Positions 1 to 4,790 of a DNA stretch of 5,773 nucleotides are shown piece after piece. The notes under the pieces are model-generated. The model ran no database searches. It was given only the letters and a program-made list of their open reading frames with translations, and had not been told where the DNA came from. The stretch is taken from assembly GCA_002494135.1 (NCBI GenBank), contig DLBG01000079.1, forward strand, positions 3,681 through 9,453, written 5' to 3'. How positions within the stretch are numbered: position 1 is the stretch's first letter; every line of letters starts with the position of its first letter. This stretch comes from Lachnospiraceae bacterium UBA7027 (GTDB taxonomy: Bacteria; Bacillota; Clostridia; Lachnospirales; Lachnospiraceae). Both the position numbers and the translations under genes were made by a program.

Positions 1-159
1 TTCTTCCCCTTCGGCGACAACATCGAGCGCGCAAAGAAGAGCGGTGTAAAATACATTGCAGAGCCCGGCGGATCCGTTCGTGATGACCAGGTAATCGAGA
101 CCGCAGACAAATACGGCATGGCGATGGCCTTCACCGGTATGCGTCTGTTCCATCACTAA
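1..159 (+). CDS. purH: AICAR formyltransferase (PurH-type), C-terminal end only
   Basis: The first 52 codons of the window, read from base 1 and ending in TAA, give the C-terminus of phosphoribosylaminoimidazolecarboxamide formyltransferase. This enzyme adds a formyl group from 10-formyl-tetrahydrofolate to AICAR near the end of purine synthesis in the cytoplasm. The visible signature is FFPFGDNIERAKKSGV, then AEPGGSVRDDQVI, and the ending MAFTGMRLFHH; PFxDN, QPGGSxRD-like and FTGxRxFxH endings are typical of the family. The start and most of the protein lie outside the window, including the catalytic lysine-histidine region. It therefore cannot be told whether this is the bifunctional PurH (with an IMP cyclohydrolase domain) or the separate formyltransferase found in some Clostridia. 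No terminator follows, and the next gene begins 27 bases later, so read-through is plausible. Identification of the domain is firm; the gene symbol is slightly less so. Confidence 0.93.
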   Translation, partial: FFPFGDNIERAKKSGVKYIAEPGGSVRDDQVIETADKYGMAMAFTGMRLFHH

Positions 160-186
160 TTCGATCGGGGACGAAAGTTATTTTTC

Positions 187-1221
187 ATGAAAGATCATAC
201 GAAAAACGGTAAAATCGTATACTTGGAAATCCTTCGCACGGTAGCACTGTTTTTTGTATTGTATGCACATTCCGGGGAGGGAGGGCTTTTGATTTACAAC
301 GGCACCGACTCCCCGGTGCTGCGTTTTGCGGGAATTCTGTTCGCCGGGCTTTGTGAATTCTCGGTTCCCGTTTTCTTCATGATTTCGGGAGCGTTACTGC
401 TTCGAAAGGAAGAAAGCCTCGGTAAAATCTGGAAACACCGGATTCTTCCCATGAGTATCATTACCGTGCTCATGGTGGTTTTTCAGTATGTATATTTCTG
501 CCTGCGTGACGGAATTGCCTTTGATGCAAGGCAGGCTCTTGTTTTTGCTTACGGCGGAGGCAGTGTTACCCAGCAGTGGTTTTTATATGCTTACCTTTCT
601 TTTTTAATCCTGCTGCCGTTTTTGCAAAAACTGGCATCAAAACTCGAAGAGAAGCATTTTTACTACCTGTTTGGGATGACGGCATTTGTATCTACCGTCG
701 TTCCGCTTCTGACGTCACTTTTTGACATGCCTTCCGCGGGAATTACCGCTCCTTTTGCGACAAATATCCTGTTTTACCCGCTTATGGGATATTATTTTGC
801 AAACCTCTTCCCGGAAGCGGAAGGAAAGAACAAAGCACGCTATATCGCAATTGAGTGCACGGCTCTTGCGGTACTTATCATAAATGCACTGATGAATCTG
901 CATTCCTATAAAGCGGACGGAAGTCTGGCTTACGCGGACTGGTTTTTATACATCTATGCCATCGGAATGTTCGTATTCATCCGTCACATCGGCAGTGCAA
1001 AGAAAACGGCGCCTTTCTGGATTTTCTGCGGAAGCGGCGTTTTCGGGACCTATCTTTTTGAGATTCAGTTACGGGATTTGATCCGGATGATTCCGCTAAA
1101 TCTGCCGGGAGGATTTGCGCAGTACGCTTATACGCTTACATCGCTGATTCTTGTTATGGCGCTCGGTTTCGGGCTGATGGCGGTACTTAAGCTCATTCCC
1201 GTATTTAAGAAATATTTATAG
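187..1221 (+). CDS. Acyltransferase_3 family integral membrane acyltransferase
   Basis: This 344-residue protein has about ten hydrophobic segments and the hallmarks of the Acyltransferase_3 family (OatA/WecH type), whose members move acetyl or other acyl groups across the membrane onto cell-wall or surface sugars. Visible signatures are the first membrane segment YLEILRTVALFFVLYAHSG with the conserved Arg17 and His28, the VPVFFMISGALLL segment at 60-72, a basic stretch KHRILP near 83-88, and the QQWFLYAYLSFLILLPFL segment at 129-146, matching the family's WFL..Y..P block. The length suits a protein made only of the membrane domain; there is no SGNH esterase domain at the C-terminus as in OatA. 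The ATG at 187 is preceded by a weak GAAAG at 173-177. The acceptor substrate cannot be deduced: peptidoglycan, teichoic acid or exopolysaccharide are all possible. Neighbours do not help, since no sugar or wall genes are adjacent. azlC starts 13 bases after its stop. Confidence 0.88.
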   Translation: MKDHTKNGKIVYLEILRTVALFFVLYAHSGEGGLLIYNGTDSPVLRFAGILFAGLCEFSVPVFFMISGALLLRKEESLGKIWKHRILPMSIITVLMVVFQYVYFCLRDGIAFDARQALVFAYGGGSVTQQWFLYAYLSFLILLPFLQKLASKLEEKHFYYLFGMTAFVSTVVPLLTSLFDMPSAGITAPFATNILFYPLMGYYFANLFPEAEGKNKARYIAIECTALAVLIINALMNLHSYKADGSLAYADWFLYIYAIGMFVFIRHIGSAKKTAPFWIFCGSGVFGTYLFEIQLRDLIRMIPLNLPGGFAQYAYTLTSLILVMALGFGLMAVLKLIPVFKKYL

Positions 1222-1234
1222 ACAGCAGAGAATT

Positions 1235-1963
1235 ATGAACACATTTCGCAAAGGACTGCAGGATGGTGTGCCCATCGGGCTCGGCTATCTTTCGGTTTCC
1301 CTTACTTTCGGAATCATGGCCGTCTCAAACGGCTTTACCGTCTGGCAGGCGGTACTGATTTCCATGTTCAATTTAACATCGGCGGGGCAGTTTGCGGGCA
1401 TTACCGTTATGGCGGGCGCAGGCTCCCTGATTGAAATGGCGCTGACACAGTTTGTCATCAACCTTCGCTATGCCCTGATGAGCTTATCCTTAACGCAGAA
1501 GGTGGATGAGAGCTTTAAAATTCCCCAGCGTCTGTTTTTCGGTACCTTCCATACGGACGAAATCTATGCCGTGGCGGTGGGCCAAAAGGAGAAATTCGGG
1601 GTAAAATATTTTGCGGGCCTTACCGTGGCCCCCTATATCGGCTGGACGCTCGGCACGTTAATCGGTGCGGTTTTGGGTGCGGTGCTTCCAACGATGATTG
1701 CAAACGCACTTTCCGTGGCTCTTTACGGCATGTTTATCGCCATTGTGATTCCGGAAATGAAGAAATCCCTGCATATGACGATTATCGTTCTGCTTGCGGT
1801 TTCGATGAAGTTCACCTTCTCGTATGTTCCTTTTTTAAAGAATCACGTATCCGAAGGTTTTGCCATCATTATCTGTGCGGTTACGGCATCCTTAGTCGGC
1901 GCTTTGTGCTTTCCGCTTAAGGAAGAGGACGGAATGTCTGCAAAGAAGGAGGCGGGTGTATGA
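1235..1963 (+). CDS. azlC: AzlC-family branched-chain amino acid exporter, large subunit
   Basis: The 242-residue hydrophobic protein is the large subunit of the two-part AzlCD (BrnFE/YgaZH) exporter, which in characterised bacteria expels branched-chain amino acids and related compounds such as 4-azaleucine. Family features seen are an N-terminal GLQDGVPIGLGYLSVSLTFG (residues 7-26), the SAGQFAGI motif at 49-56 after the second membrane segment, the INLRYALMSLSL segment from 75, and a conserved acidic TDEIYAVA stretch about a third of the way in. The length is normal. The ATG at 1235 has only a poor purine-rich stretch (CAGAGAA) ahead of it, 13 bases past the previous stop, so translation may be coupled to the acyltransferase gene. 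The stop overlaps the azlD start in ATGA. No Lrp/AzlB-like regulator gene or T-box leader is visible in the window, so the regulation and the true substrate are unknown. Confidence 0.93.
   Translation: MNTFRKGLQDGVPIGLGYLSVSLTFGIMAVSNGFTVWQAVLISMFNLTSAGQFAGITVMAGAGSLIEMALTQFVINLRYALMSLSLTQKVDESFKIPQRLFFGTFHTDEIYAVAVGQKEKFGVKYFAGLTVAPYIGWTLGTLIGAVLGAVLPTMIANALSVALYGMFIAIVIPEMKKSLHMTIIVLLAVSMKFTFSYVPFLKNHVSEGFAIIICAVTASLVGALCFPLKEEDGMSAKKEAGV
1946..1952 (+). promoter_or_regulatory. Strong ribosome binding site of azlD inside azlC
   Basis: AAGGAGG lies seven bases before the ATG at 1960, within the last codons of azlC. It supports the overlapping ATGA start of azlD and suggests translational coupling of the two exporter subunits, as expected for a stoichiometric pair. 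Confidence 0.8.
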
Positions 1964-2280
1964 ATCTCGGAAGCTTCTTTCTCTATCTTGCCGTGATGGC
2001 GGGTGTAACGTATCTCATCCGTGTCCTGCCCTATGTTTTCATGCGAAAGGAAGTAAAGAACCGCTTCTTTAAGTCCTTTTTAAACTATGTTCCATATACG
2101 GTGCTTGCGGTTATGACGGTGCCGGCGATTCTTTCGGCGACGGACCATTTTATCTCCGCCCTGGCGGGACTGATTGTGGGAATTGTCGTGGCATACTTTG
2201 AAAAAGGCCTTCTTTTAGTGGCTCTTTCCGCCTGCGGAGCCGTATTTGTCGCGGAGTTGATTATACGGTGCTTTATGTGA
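1960..2280 (+). CDS. azlD: AzlD-family branched-chain amino acid exporter, small subunit
   Basis: The 106-residue protein is the small partner of AzlC. It has the expected length (about 100-110), three to four hydrophobic segments, and the typical AzlD motifs TYLIRVLPY (17-25), with the Arg and Pro conserved in the family, and YVPYTVLAVMTVPAIL (43-58). With AzlC it would form the amino acid export permease in the cytoplasmic membrane. Its start overlaps the azlC stop by four bases and has its own strong binding site. After the TGA, 35 bases separate it from the next gene with no terminator, so the run probably continues into the lipoprotein genes, although these have no evident connection with amino acid export. 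Confidence 0.92.
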   Translation: MNLGSFFLYLAVMAGVTYLIRVLPYVFMRKEVKNRFFKSFLNYVPYTVLAVMTVPAILSATDHFISALAGLIVGIVVAYFEKGLLLVALSACGAVFVAELIIRCFM

Positions 2281-2290
2281 TAGAATAATG

Positions 2291-2315
2291 CTGTTTTCAG
2301 AAAGGAAGTAAACAG
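2291..2315 (+). repeat. Short inverted repeat around the PPIase gene's binding site
   Basis: CTGTTT at 2291-2296 is complementary to AAACAG at 2310-2315, directly before the ATG. The six-base-pair stem would hold the AGGAAG binding site (2303-2308) in a 13-base loop. The stem is short and AT-rich, so it may be coincidence; it is noted because a similar CTGTTT/AAACAG hairpin lies at the other end of the same gene. Confidence 0.3.
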
Positions 2316-3359
2316 ATGAAAAAGAAATTTTATGCGGTTCTGGCCGTTTTACTGGTTTTATTTACCGTCGCGGGATGCAAACAGAGCGGGGAATACAGTC
2401 TTGCAAACGAGAATCTTTCCAAGTACATGACCCTCGGAGAATACAAGGATCTGACGGTGAAGTACAATATCGACGTGGTTACGGACGAGCTGATTGCCAA
2501 GCAGATGAACAGTTATATCATCAATGCGAAGGATAAAGCGCCCAAAATCACCGAGGGAGAAGCAAAGGACGGCGATCTTGTAAACATTGATTATGTCGGC
2601 TATCTTGACGGCGTGGCTTTTGAAAACGGTTCGGCGAAAGACCAGATTGTCGAAATCGGTTCCGAGACCTACATTCCGGGATTTGAAGAGGCCATTATCG
2701 GTTTAGCCTGCGGGGAAACCGTGGATGCGAATCTGAAGTTCCCGACCGAATACAAGACGGCGGAACTTGCCGGCAAGGACGTGGTTTTCTCCATTACCTT
2801 AAACTATATTGTTCCCGGTCCTTCCGATGAAGTGGCTGCGGCAATCGGCGAAGGAAACTATTCCACGCTGGCGGAAATGAAAGAATATGCAAGAACCAAT
2901 CTGCAGACCGCCTTTGACAGCAACAACCGGAATGCGATTTTAAGTATTGCCATGTCCCAGATTATCGATTCTTCCGAGATTAAGAGCATTCCCGAGAAAT
3001 TAAAGCAGGAACAGCACCGCGAACTGGAAGTAAAATATGCCGGCGCATTGCAGGCAGGGGCAACCAGTATCGATGAGGTGACCAAATATTTCTACAACTG
3101 TTCCGCAGATGAACTCGTGGATAAATTCTGCAAGCAGAGAATGGTAATCCAGATGATTGCAAACGAGGAAGGGCTCACCGTTACCGATGAGGTCCTTGAC
3201 GAGCGCTTAAAACAGGCTGCTGACTATGCCCAGGTAACACCCGAAGCGTATCTGGAGAAGAACGGTATTTCCAGAGAATCCTTCCGTGAACTTCTGACCG
3301 GAGATGTCGTGAAAGATTATCTCTATGAGAATATCAAAGTGGAGCCTGTTTCCAAATAA
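2316..3359 (+). CDS. Lipoprotein with FKBP-type PPIase and trigger-factor C-terminal domains
   Basis: The 347-residue protein starts with a lipoprotein signal peptide: KKK, a hydrophobic core, and the lipobox VAGC with Cys21 as the lipid-bearing residue. Residues about 40-75 resemble the linker of trigger factor (EYKDLTVKY..DVVTDELI). Residues 85-165 form an FKBP-like peptidyl-prolyl isomerase domain, with GDLVNIDYVGYLDG, the YIPGFEEAIIGLACGE block (119-134), FPTEY and LAGKDVVFSITLNYI. Residues about 175-345 are helical and charged, like the substrate-cradling C-terminal domain of trigger factor. The N-terminal ribosome-binding domain, with its GFRxGxxP loop, is missing and replaced by the export signal. 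The inferred role is a surface-anchored folding helper for exported proteins, comparable in function to PrsA but of a different fold. AGGAAG at 2303-2308 is a good binding site. The next gene, 34 bases on, is also a lipoprotein. Annotation pipelines may label this plain 'trigger factor', which would mislead about location. Domain assignment is strong; function is inferred. Confidence 0.85.
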   Translation: MKKKFYAVLAVLLVLFTVAGCKQSGEYSLANENLSKYMTLGEYKDLTVKYNIDVVTDELIAKQMNSYIINAKDKAPKITEGEAKDGDLVNIDYVGYLDGVAFENGSAKDQIVEIGSETYIPGFEEAIIGLACGETVDANLKFPTEYKTAELAGKDVVFSITLNYIVPGPSDEVAAAIGEGNYSTLAEMKEYARTNLQTAFDSNNRNAILSIAMSQIIDSSEIKSIPEKLKQEQHRELEVKYAGALQAGATSIDEVTKYFYNCSADELVDKFCKQRMVIQMIANEEGLTVTDEVLDERLKQAADYAQVTPEAYLEKNGISRESFRELLTGDVVKDYLYENIKVEPVSK

Positions 3360-3369
3360 CCGGAAACAG
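3346..3369 (+). repeat. Eight-base-pair hairpin over the stop of the PPIase gene
   Basis: CTGTTTCC at 3346-3353 pairs perfectly with GGAAACAG at 3362-3369, leaving an eight-base loop that contains the TAA stop. No T-run follows, so it is not an intrinsic terminator. It could protect or process the mRNA, or influence ribosome passage to the poorly primed TPR gene 34 bases downstream. Its role is inferred only. Confidence 0.45.
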
Positions 3370-3370
3370 A

Positions 3371-3402
3371 ACTGTCCATGAAAAGAACTGCCCATGAAAA
3401 GA
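3371..3402 (+). repeat. 16-base tandem duplication over the TPR gene start
   Basis: Two adjacent copies of ACTGYCCATGAAAAGA are seen at 3371-3386 and 3387-3402, differing at one base (T versus C). Each carries an ATG. Because 16 is not a multiple of three, the first ATG (3378) is out of frame and opens a 15-codon reading frame ending at 3425, while the second (3394) starts the TPR lipoprotein. Confidence 0.9.
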
Positions 3403-4461
3403 AGAGTCATTCCGTCCACAAATAAATGTCTTGTCTTATTCATCCTGTTATGCGGGCTGATGTTTTGCTGTGCCTGCTCATCCGGTGAGGGGGCCAAGAC
3501 AAAGGAAGGTTTAAAGGCCGTGGAAAGCGGGGATTACGTTACGGCTCAGACCTGTTTTGCACAGGCCCTGCAGGACGGAGAGGATCCGGTGTATTTAAAC
3601 CGTGCCCTCGGAATCTGCAGTATGGGTCAGAACCGGTATGAAGATGCGGAAAGCTATTTTAAGGAAGCGCTGGCATCCGACGGATCCATTCCGGGCAGCG
3701 TGGACTATGATATTAATTTCTACCTCGGCGTCTGCTATTATAAGCTGGAGCGCTATGAAGAAGCCAAAGAGCGCTTTGATGCGATTCTTGAGTTAAAATC
3801 GAAGAACGTCGATGCCTATGTGGAGCGCGGAACGGTTTTACTTGCGCTGAATCAGGAAACCGAGGCCTGTGGGGATTTTGACCGTGCGGTGGAACTGGCA
3901 CCGAAGGATTACGGCCTGGCCATCGATATCTACTGCATCTTAAGGGATGCGGGAAAGGAGAGCAAAGGCGCGGAATATCTGCAGGCGGCAATCGATTCCC
4001 AGGACAAGCGGATGACGGACTACGACAAAGGAAGATTCTATTTCTACCTGGGGGATTTCAGCAATGCCAGGGATTATCTCGAGAAGGCCAAGGGAAGCGG
4101 CAGCAGCGGCGAGGAACTGATTCTTCTTTTAGGACAGTGCTATGAGAATTTAAATGACCGGACCTATGCGCTTACGGTTTATCAAAGCTATTTGGCAACC
4201 AGCCAGAGTAAGGCGGTCTATAACCAGATGGGAATGTGCTATGCGGCGGCAGGAGATTACGAATCTGCCCTGACAGCCTTCCAGACGGGGCTTTCCTTAT
4301 CGGATGTTTCCTTTACCAGGGAGCTTCGCTTTAATGAGATTATCACCTATGAAAAACTCGGCGATGCCGTAAAAGCCAAGGAACTGTGCGAATCCTATGT
4401 GGCGGATTACCCGTCCGATGAGGCCGGAGCCAGGGAATACCGGTTTTTGAAAACCAGATAG
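3394..4461 (+). CDS. TPR-repeat lipoprotein
   Basis: The 355-residue protein has a lipoprotein-type N-terminus: a basic start (KRR), hydrophobic residues 12-27, then CCAC followed by SSGEG, making Cys28 the likely lipid-bearing residue. The lipobox is unusual, with cysteines at -3 and -2. The rest is about eight to nine tetratricopeptide-like units from residue 35 to the end, for example GDYVTAQTCFAQAL, NRYEDAESYFKEAL, ERYEEAKERFDAIL and GDYESALTAFQTGL, each with the expected Gly/Ala/Tyr pattern. TPR arrays bind other proteins and have no catalysis, so the partner is unknown; the PPIase lipoprotein just upstream is an obvious candidate. The ATG at 3394 is the first in this frame (an in-frame TGA sits at 3379) and lacks a convincing binding site, so reinitiation from the upstream gene is possible. 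The protein is followed 34 bases later by a terminator, making it the last gene of the run. Confidence 0.88.
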   Translation: MKRRVIPSTNKCLVLFILLCGLMFCCACSSGEGAKTKEGLKAVESGDYVTAQTCFAQALQDGEDPVYLNRALGICSMGQNRYEDAESYFKEALASDGSIPGSVDYDINFYLGVCYYKLERYEEAKERFDAILELKSKNVDAYVERGTVLLALNQETEACGDFDRAVELAPKDYGLAIDIYCILRDAGKESKGAEYLQAAIDSQDKRMTDYDKGRFYFYLGDFSNARDYLEKAKGSGSSGEELILLLGQCYENLNDRTYALTVYQSYLATSQSKAVYNQMGMCYAAAGDYESALTAFQTGLSLSDVSFTRELRFNEIITYEKLGDAVKAKELCESYVADYPSDEAGAREYRFLKTR

Positions 4462-4471
4462 GATAAAATAC

Positions 4472-4487
4472 ACACTATATATTGTGA
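4472..4487 (+). promoter_or_regulatory. NrdR-box-like site, distal
   Basis: ACACTATATATTGTGA matches the known NrdR box consensus acaCwAtATaTwGtgt at 15 of 16 positions and is nearly a perfect dyad. NrdR is the zinc-finger/ATP-cone repressor of ribonucleotide reductase genes. The site lies 11 bases after the TPR gene stop and ahead of the terminator, about 300 bases from the nrdD start. A partial site with CTATAT in the same 32-base register follows at 4504-4519, inside the terminator stem. The match is strong; whether it is still used is unclear. Confidence 0.7.
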
Positions 4488-4494
4488 AAAAGAT

Positions 4495-4550
4495 AACTCT
4501 TTCCTGCTATATGCCACCATATTTGGTGGTCAAGGCGGGGAAGAGTTTTT
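4495..4550 (+). terminator. Intrinsic terminator with nested hairpin
   Basis: AACTCTTTCCTGC (4495-4507) pairs over 13 positions, including two G-U pairs, with GCGGGGAAGAGTT (4535-4547), followed by T residues to 4550. Inside the loop a second perfect hairpin is formed by CCACCA (4514-4519) and TGGTGG (4524-4529) around TATT. The site is 34 bases past the TPR gene stop and probably ends the run of genes upstream. The T-run is short (TTTTT then CATT), so efficiency may be partial. Confidence 0.72.
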
Positions 4551-4646
4551 CATTATGGAAACCAAATCAGGTCTGAAAAACGTGTTGATTTCGGGAATTC
4601 CGGGGTTTGTTAAGGGAAGATCTAGTAGATTTTATGTAAACTGATT

Positions 4647-4676
4647 TTGCACAAAAACCACAACATATTGTATAAT
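4647..4676 (+). promoter_or_regulatory. Candidate upstream nrdD promoter (P1)
   Basis: TTGCAC (4647-4652), an 18-base spacer and a perfect TATAAT (4671-4676) form a sigma-A-type promoter with expected transcript start near 4683. The NrdR-like box at 4658-4673 covers the spacer and the first half of the -10, so bound NrdR would be expected to block it. The -35 and spacer are less ideal than in the downstream promoter. Confidence 0.5.
4658..4673 (+). promoter_or_regulatory. NrdR-box-like site, proximal pair, first box
   Basis: CCACAACATATTGTAT agrees with the NrdR box consensus at about 13 of 16 positions, including the central C..ATATTG. It precedes the second box by 32 bases, three helical turns, the arrangement typical for NrdR operators, and overlaps candidate promoter P1. 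Confidence 0.68.
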
Positions 4677-4689
4677 AACAAGAAAAAAT

Positions 4690-4705
4690 TACTGCTATAT
4701 TGTGT
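4690..4705 (+). promoter_or_regulatory. NrdR-box-like site, proximal pair, second box
   Basis: TACTGCTATATTGTGT keeps the right half of the NrdR box perfectly (TATATTGTGT) but only a poor left half, about 10 of 16 overall. It stands 32 bases after the first box and ends eight bases before the -35 of P2. The weaker half is common in tandem operators where binding is cooperative; the spacing is the main support. Confidence 0.58.
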
Positions 4706-4713
4706 TTTTGGTG

Positions 4714-4742
4714 TTGACAAGAAAAAATGGGAATGCTACAAT
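4714..4742 (+). promoter_or_regulatory. Main nrdD promoter (P2)
   Basis: TTGACA (4714-4719), exactly the consensus -35, is followed after 17 bases by TACAAT (4737-4742), one base off the consensus -10. The transcript should start near 4749, giving a leader of about 42 bases to the nrdD start. The paired NrdR-like boxes sit just upstream, so repression by NrdR when dATP is high is the likely control. Confidence 0.82.
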
Positions 4743-4778
4743 AACTTCAATCGCCGCAAAAGTGCGGAATATTAATTT

Positions 4779-4785
4779 GGAGGGG
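4779..4785 (+). promoter_or_regulatory. Ribosome binding site of nrdD
   Basis: GGAGGGG is five bases before the ATG at 4791 and fixes this start. It agrees with high expression of the downstream reductase. Confidence 0.85.
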
Positions 4786-4790
4786 AAACA

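Larger units (their letters stand above)
4462..4790. other. Intergenic control region between TPR gene and nrdD
   Basis: This 329-base gap holds, in order, a strong NrdR-box-like site, the terminator of the upstream run, a stretch of about 90 bases (4551-4640) with no clear signal, and then two candidate promoters with two more NrdR-like sites. A 12-base direct repeat ACAAGAAAAAAT (4678-4689 and 4717-4728) follows the -10 of the first promoter and overlaps the -35 of the second. CCGCA/TGCGG at 4754-4767 can form a small hairpin in the leader. I see no cobalamin riboswitch, which precedes some ribonucleotide reductase genes. Confidence 0.8.

Noticed and set aside
160..186. Promoter for the acyltransferase between it and purH
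   Set aside because: The gap is just 27 bases, with no -35/-10 pair and no terminator, so co-transcription or a promoter inside purH is more likely.
2858..3162. Overlapping minus-strand open frames of 60-75 codons inside the PPIase gene
   Set aside because: They lie fully within a well-supported gene, have no binding site, and their peptides are serine/cysteine/arginine-rich in the manner of antisense readings.
3207..3497. 96-codon minus-strand open frame across the PPIase and TPR gene junction
   Set aside because: It is antisense to two lipoprotein genes with clear signatures, and the peptide has no recognisable domain.
4464..4469. TAAAAT as a -10 for a promoter next to the distal NrdR box
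   Set aside because: No acceptable -35 is found 16-18 bases upstream; the nearest TTGAAA is only 11 bases away.
4618..4632. Imperfect dyad AGATCTA-G-TAGATTT upstream of P1
   Set aside because: It matches no regulator site I know and has only six of seven pairs, within chance for an AT-rich stretch.
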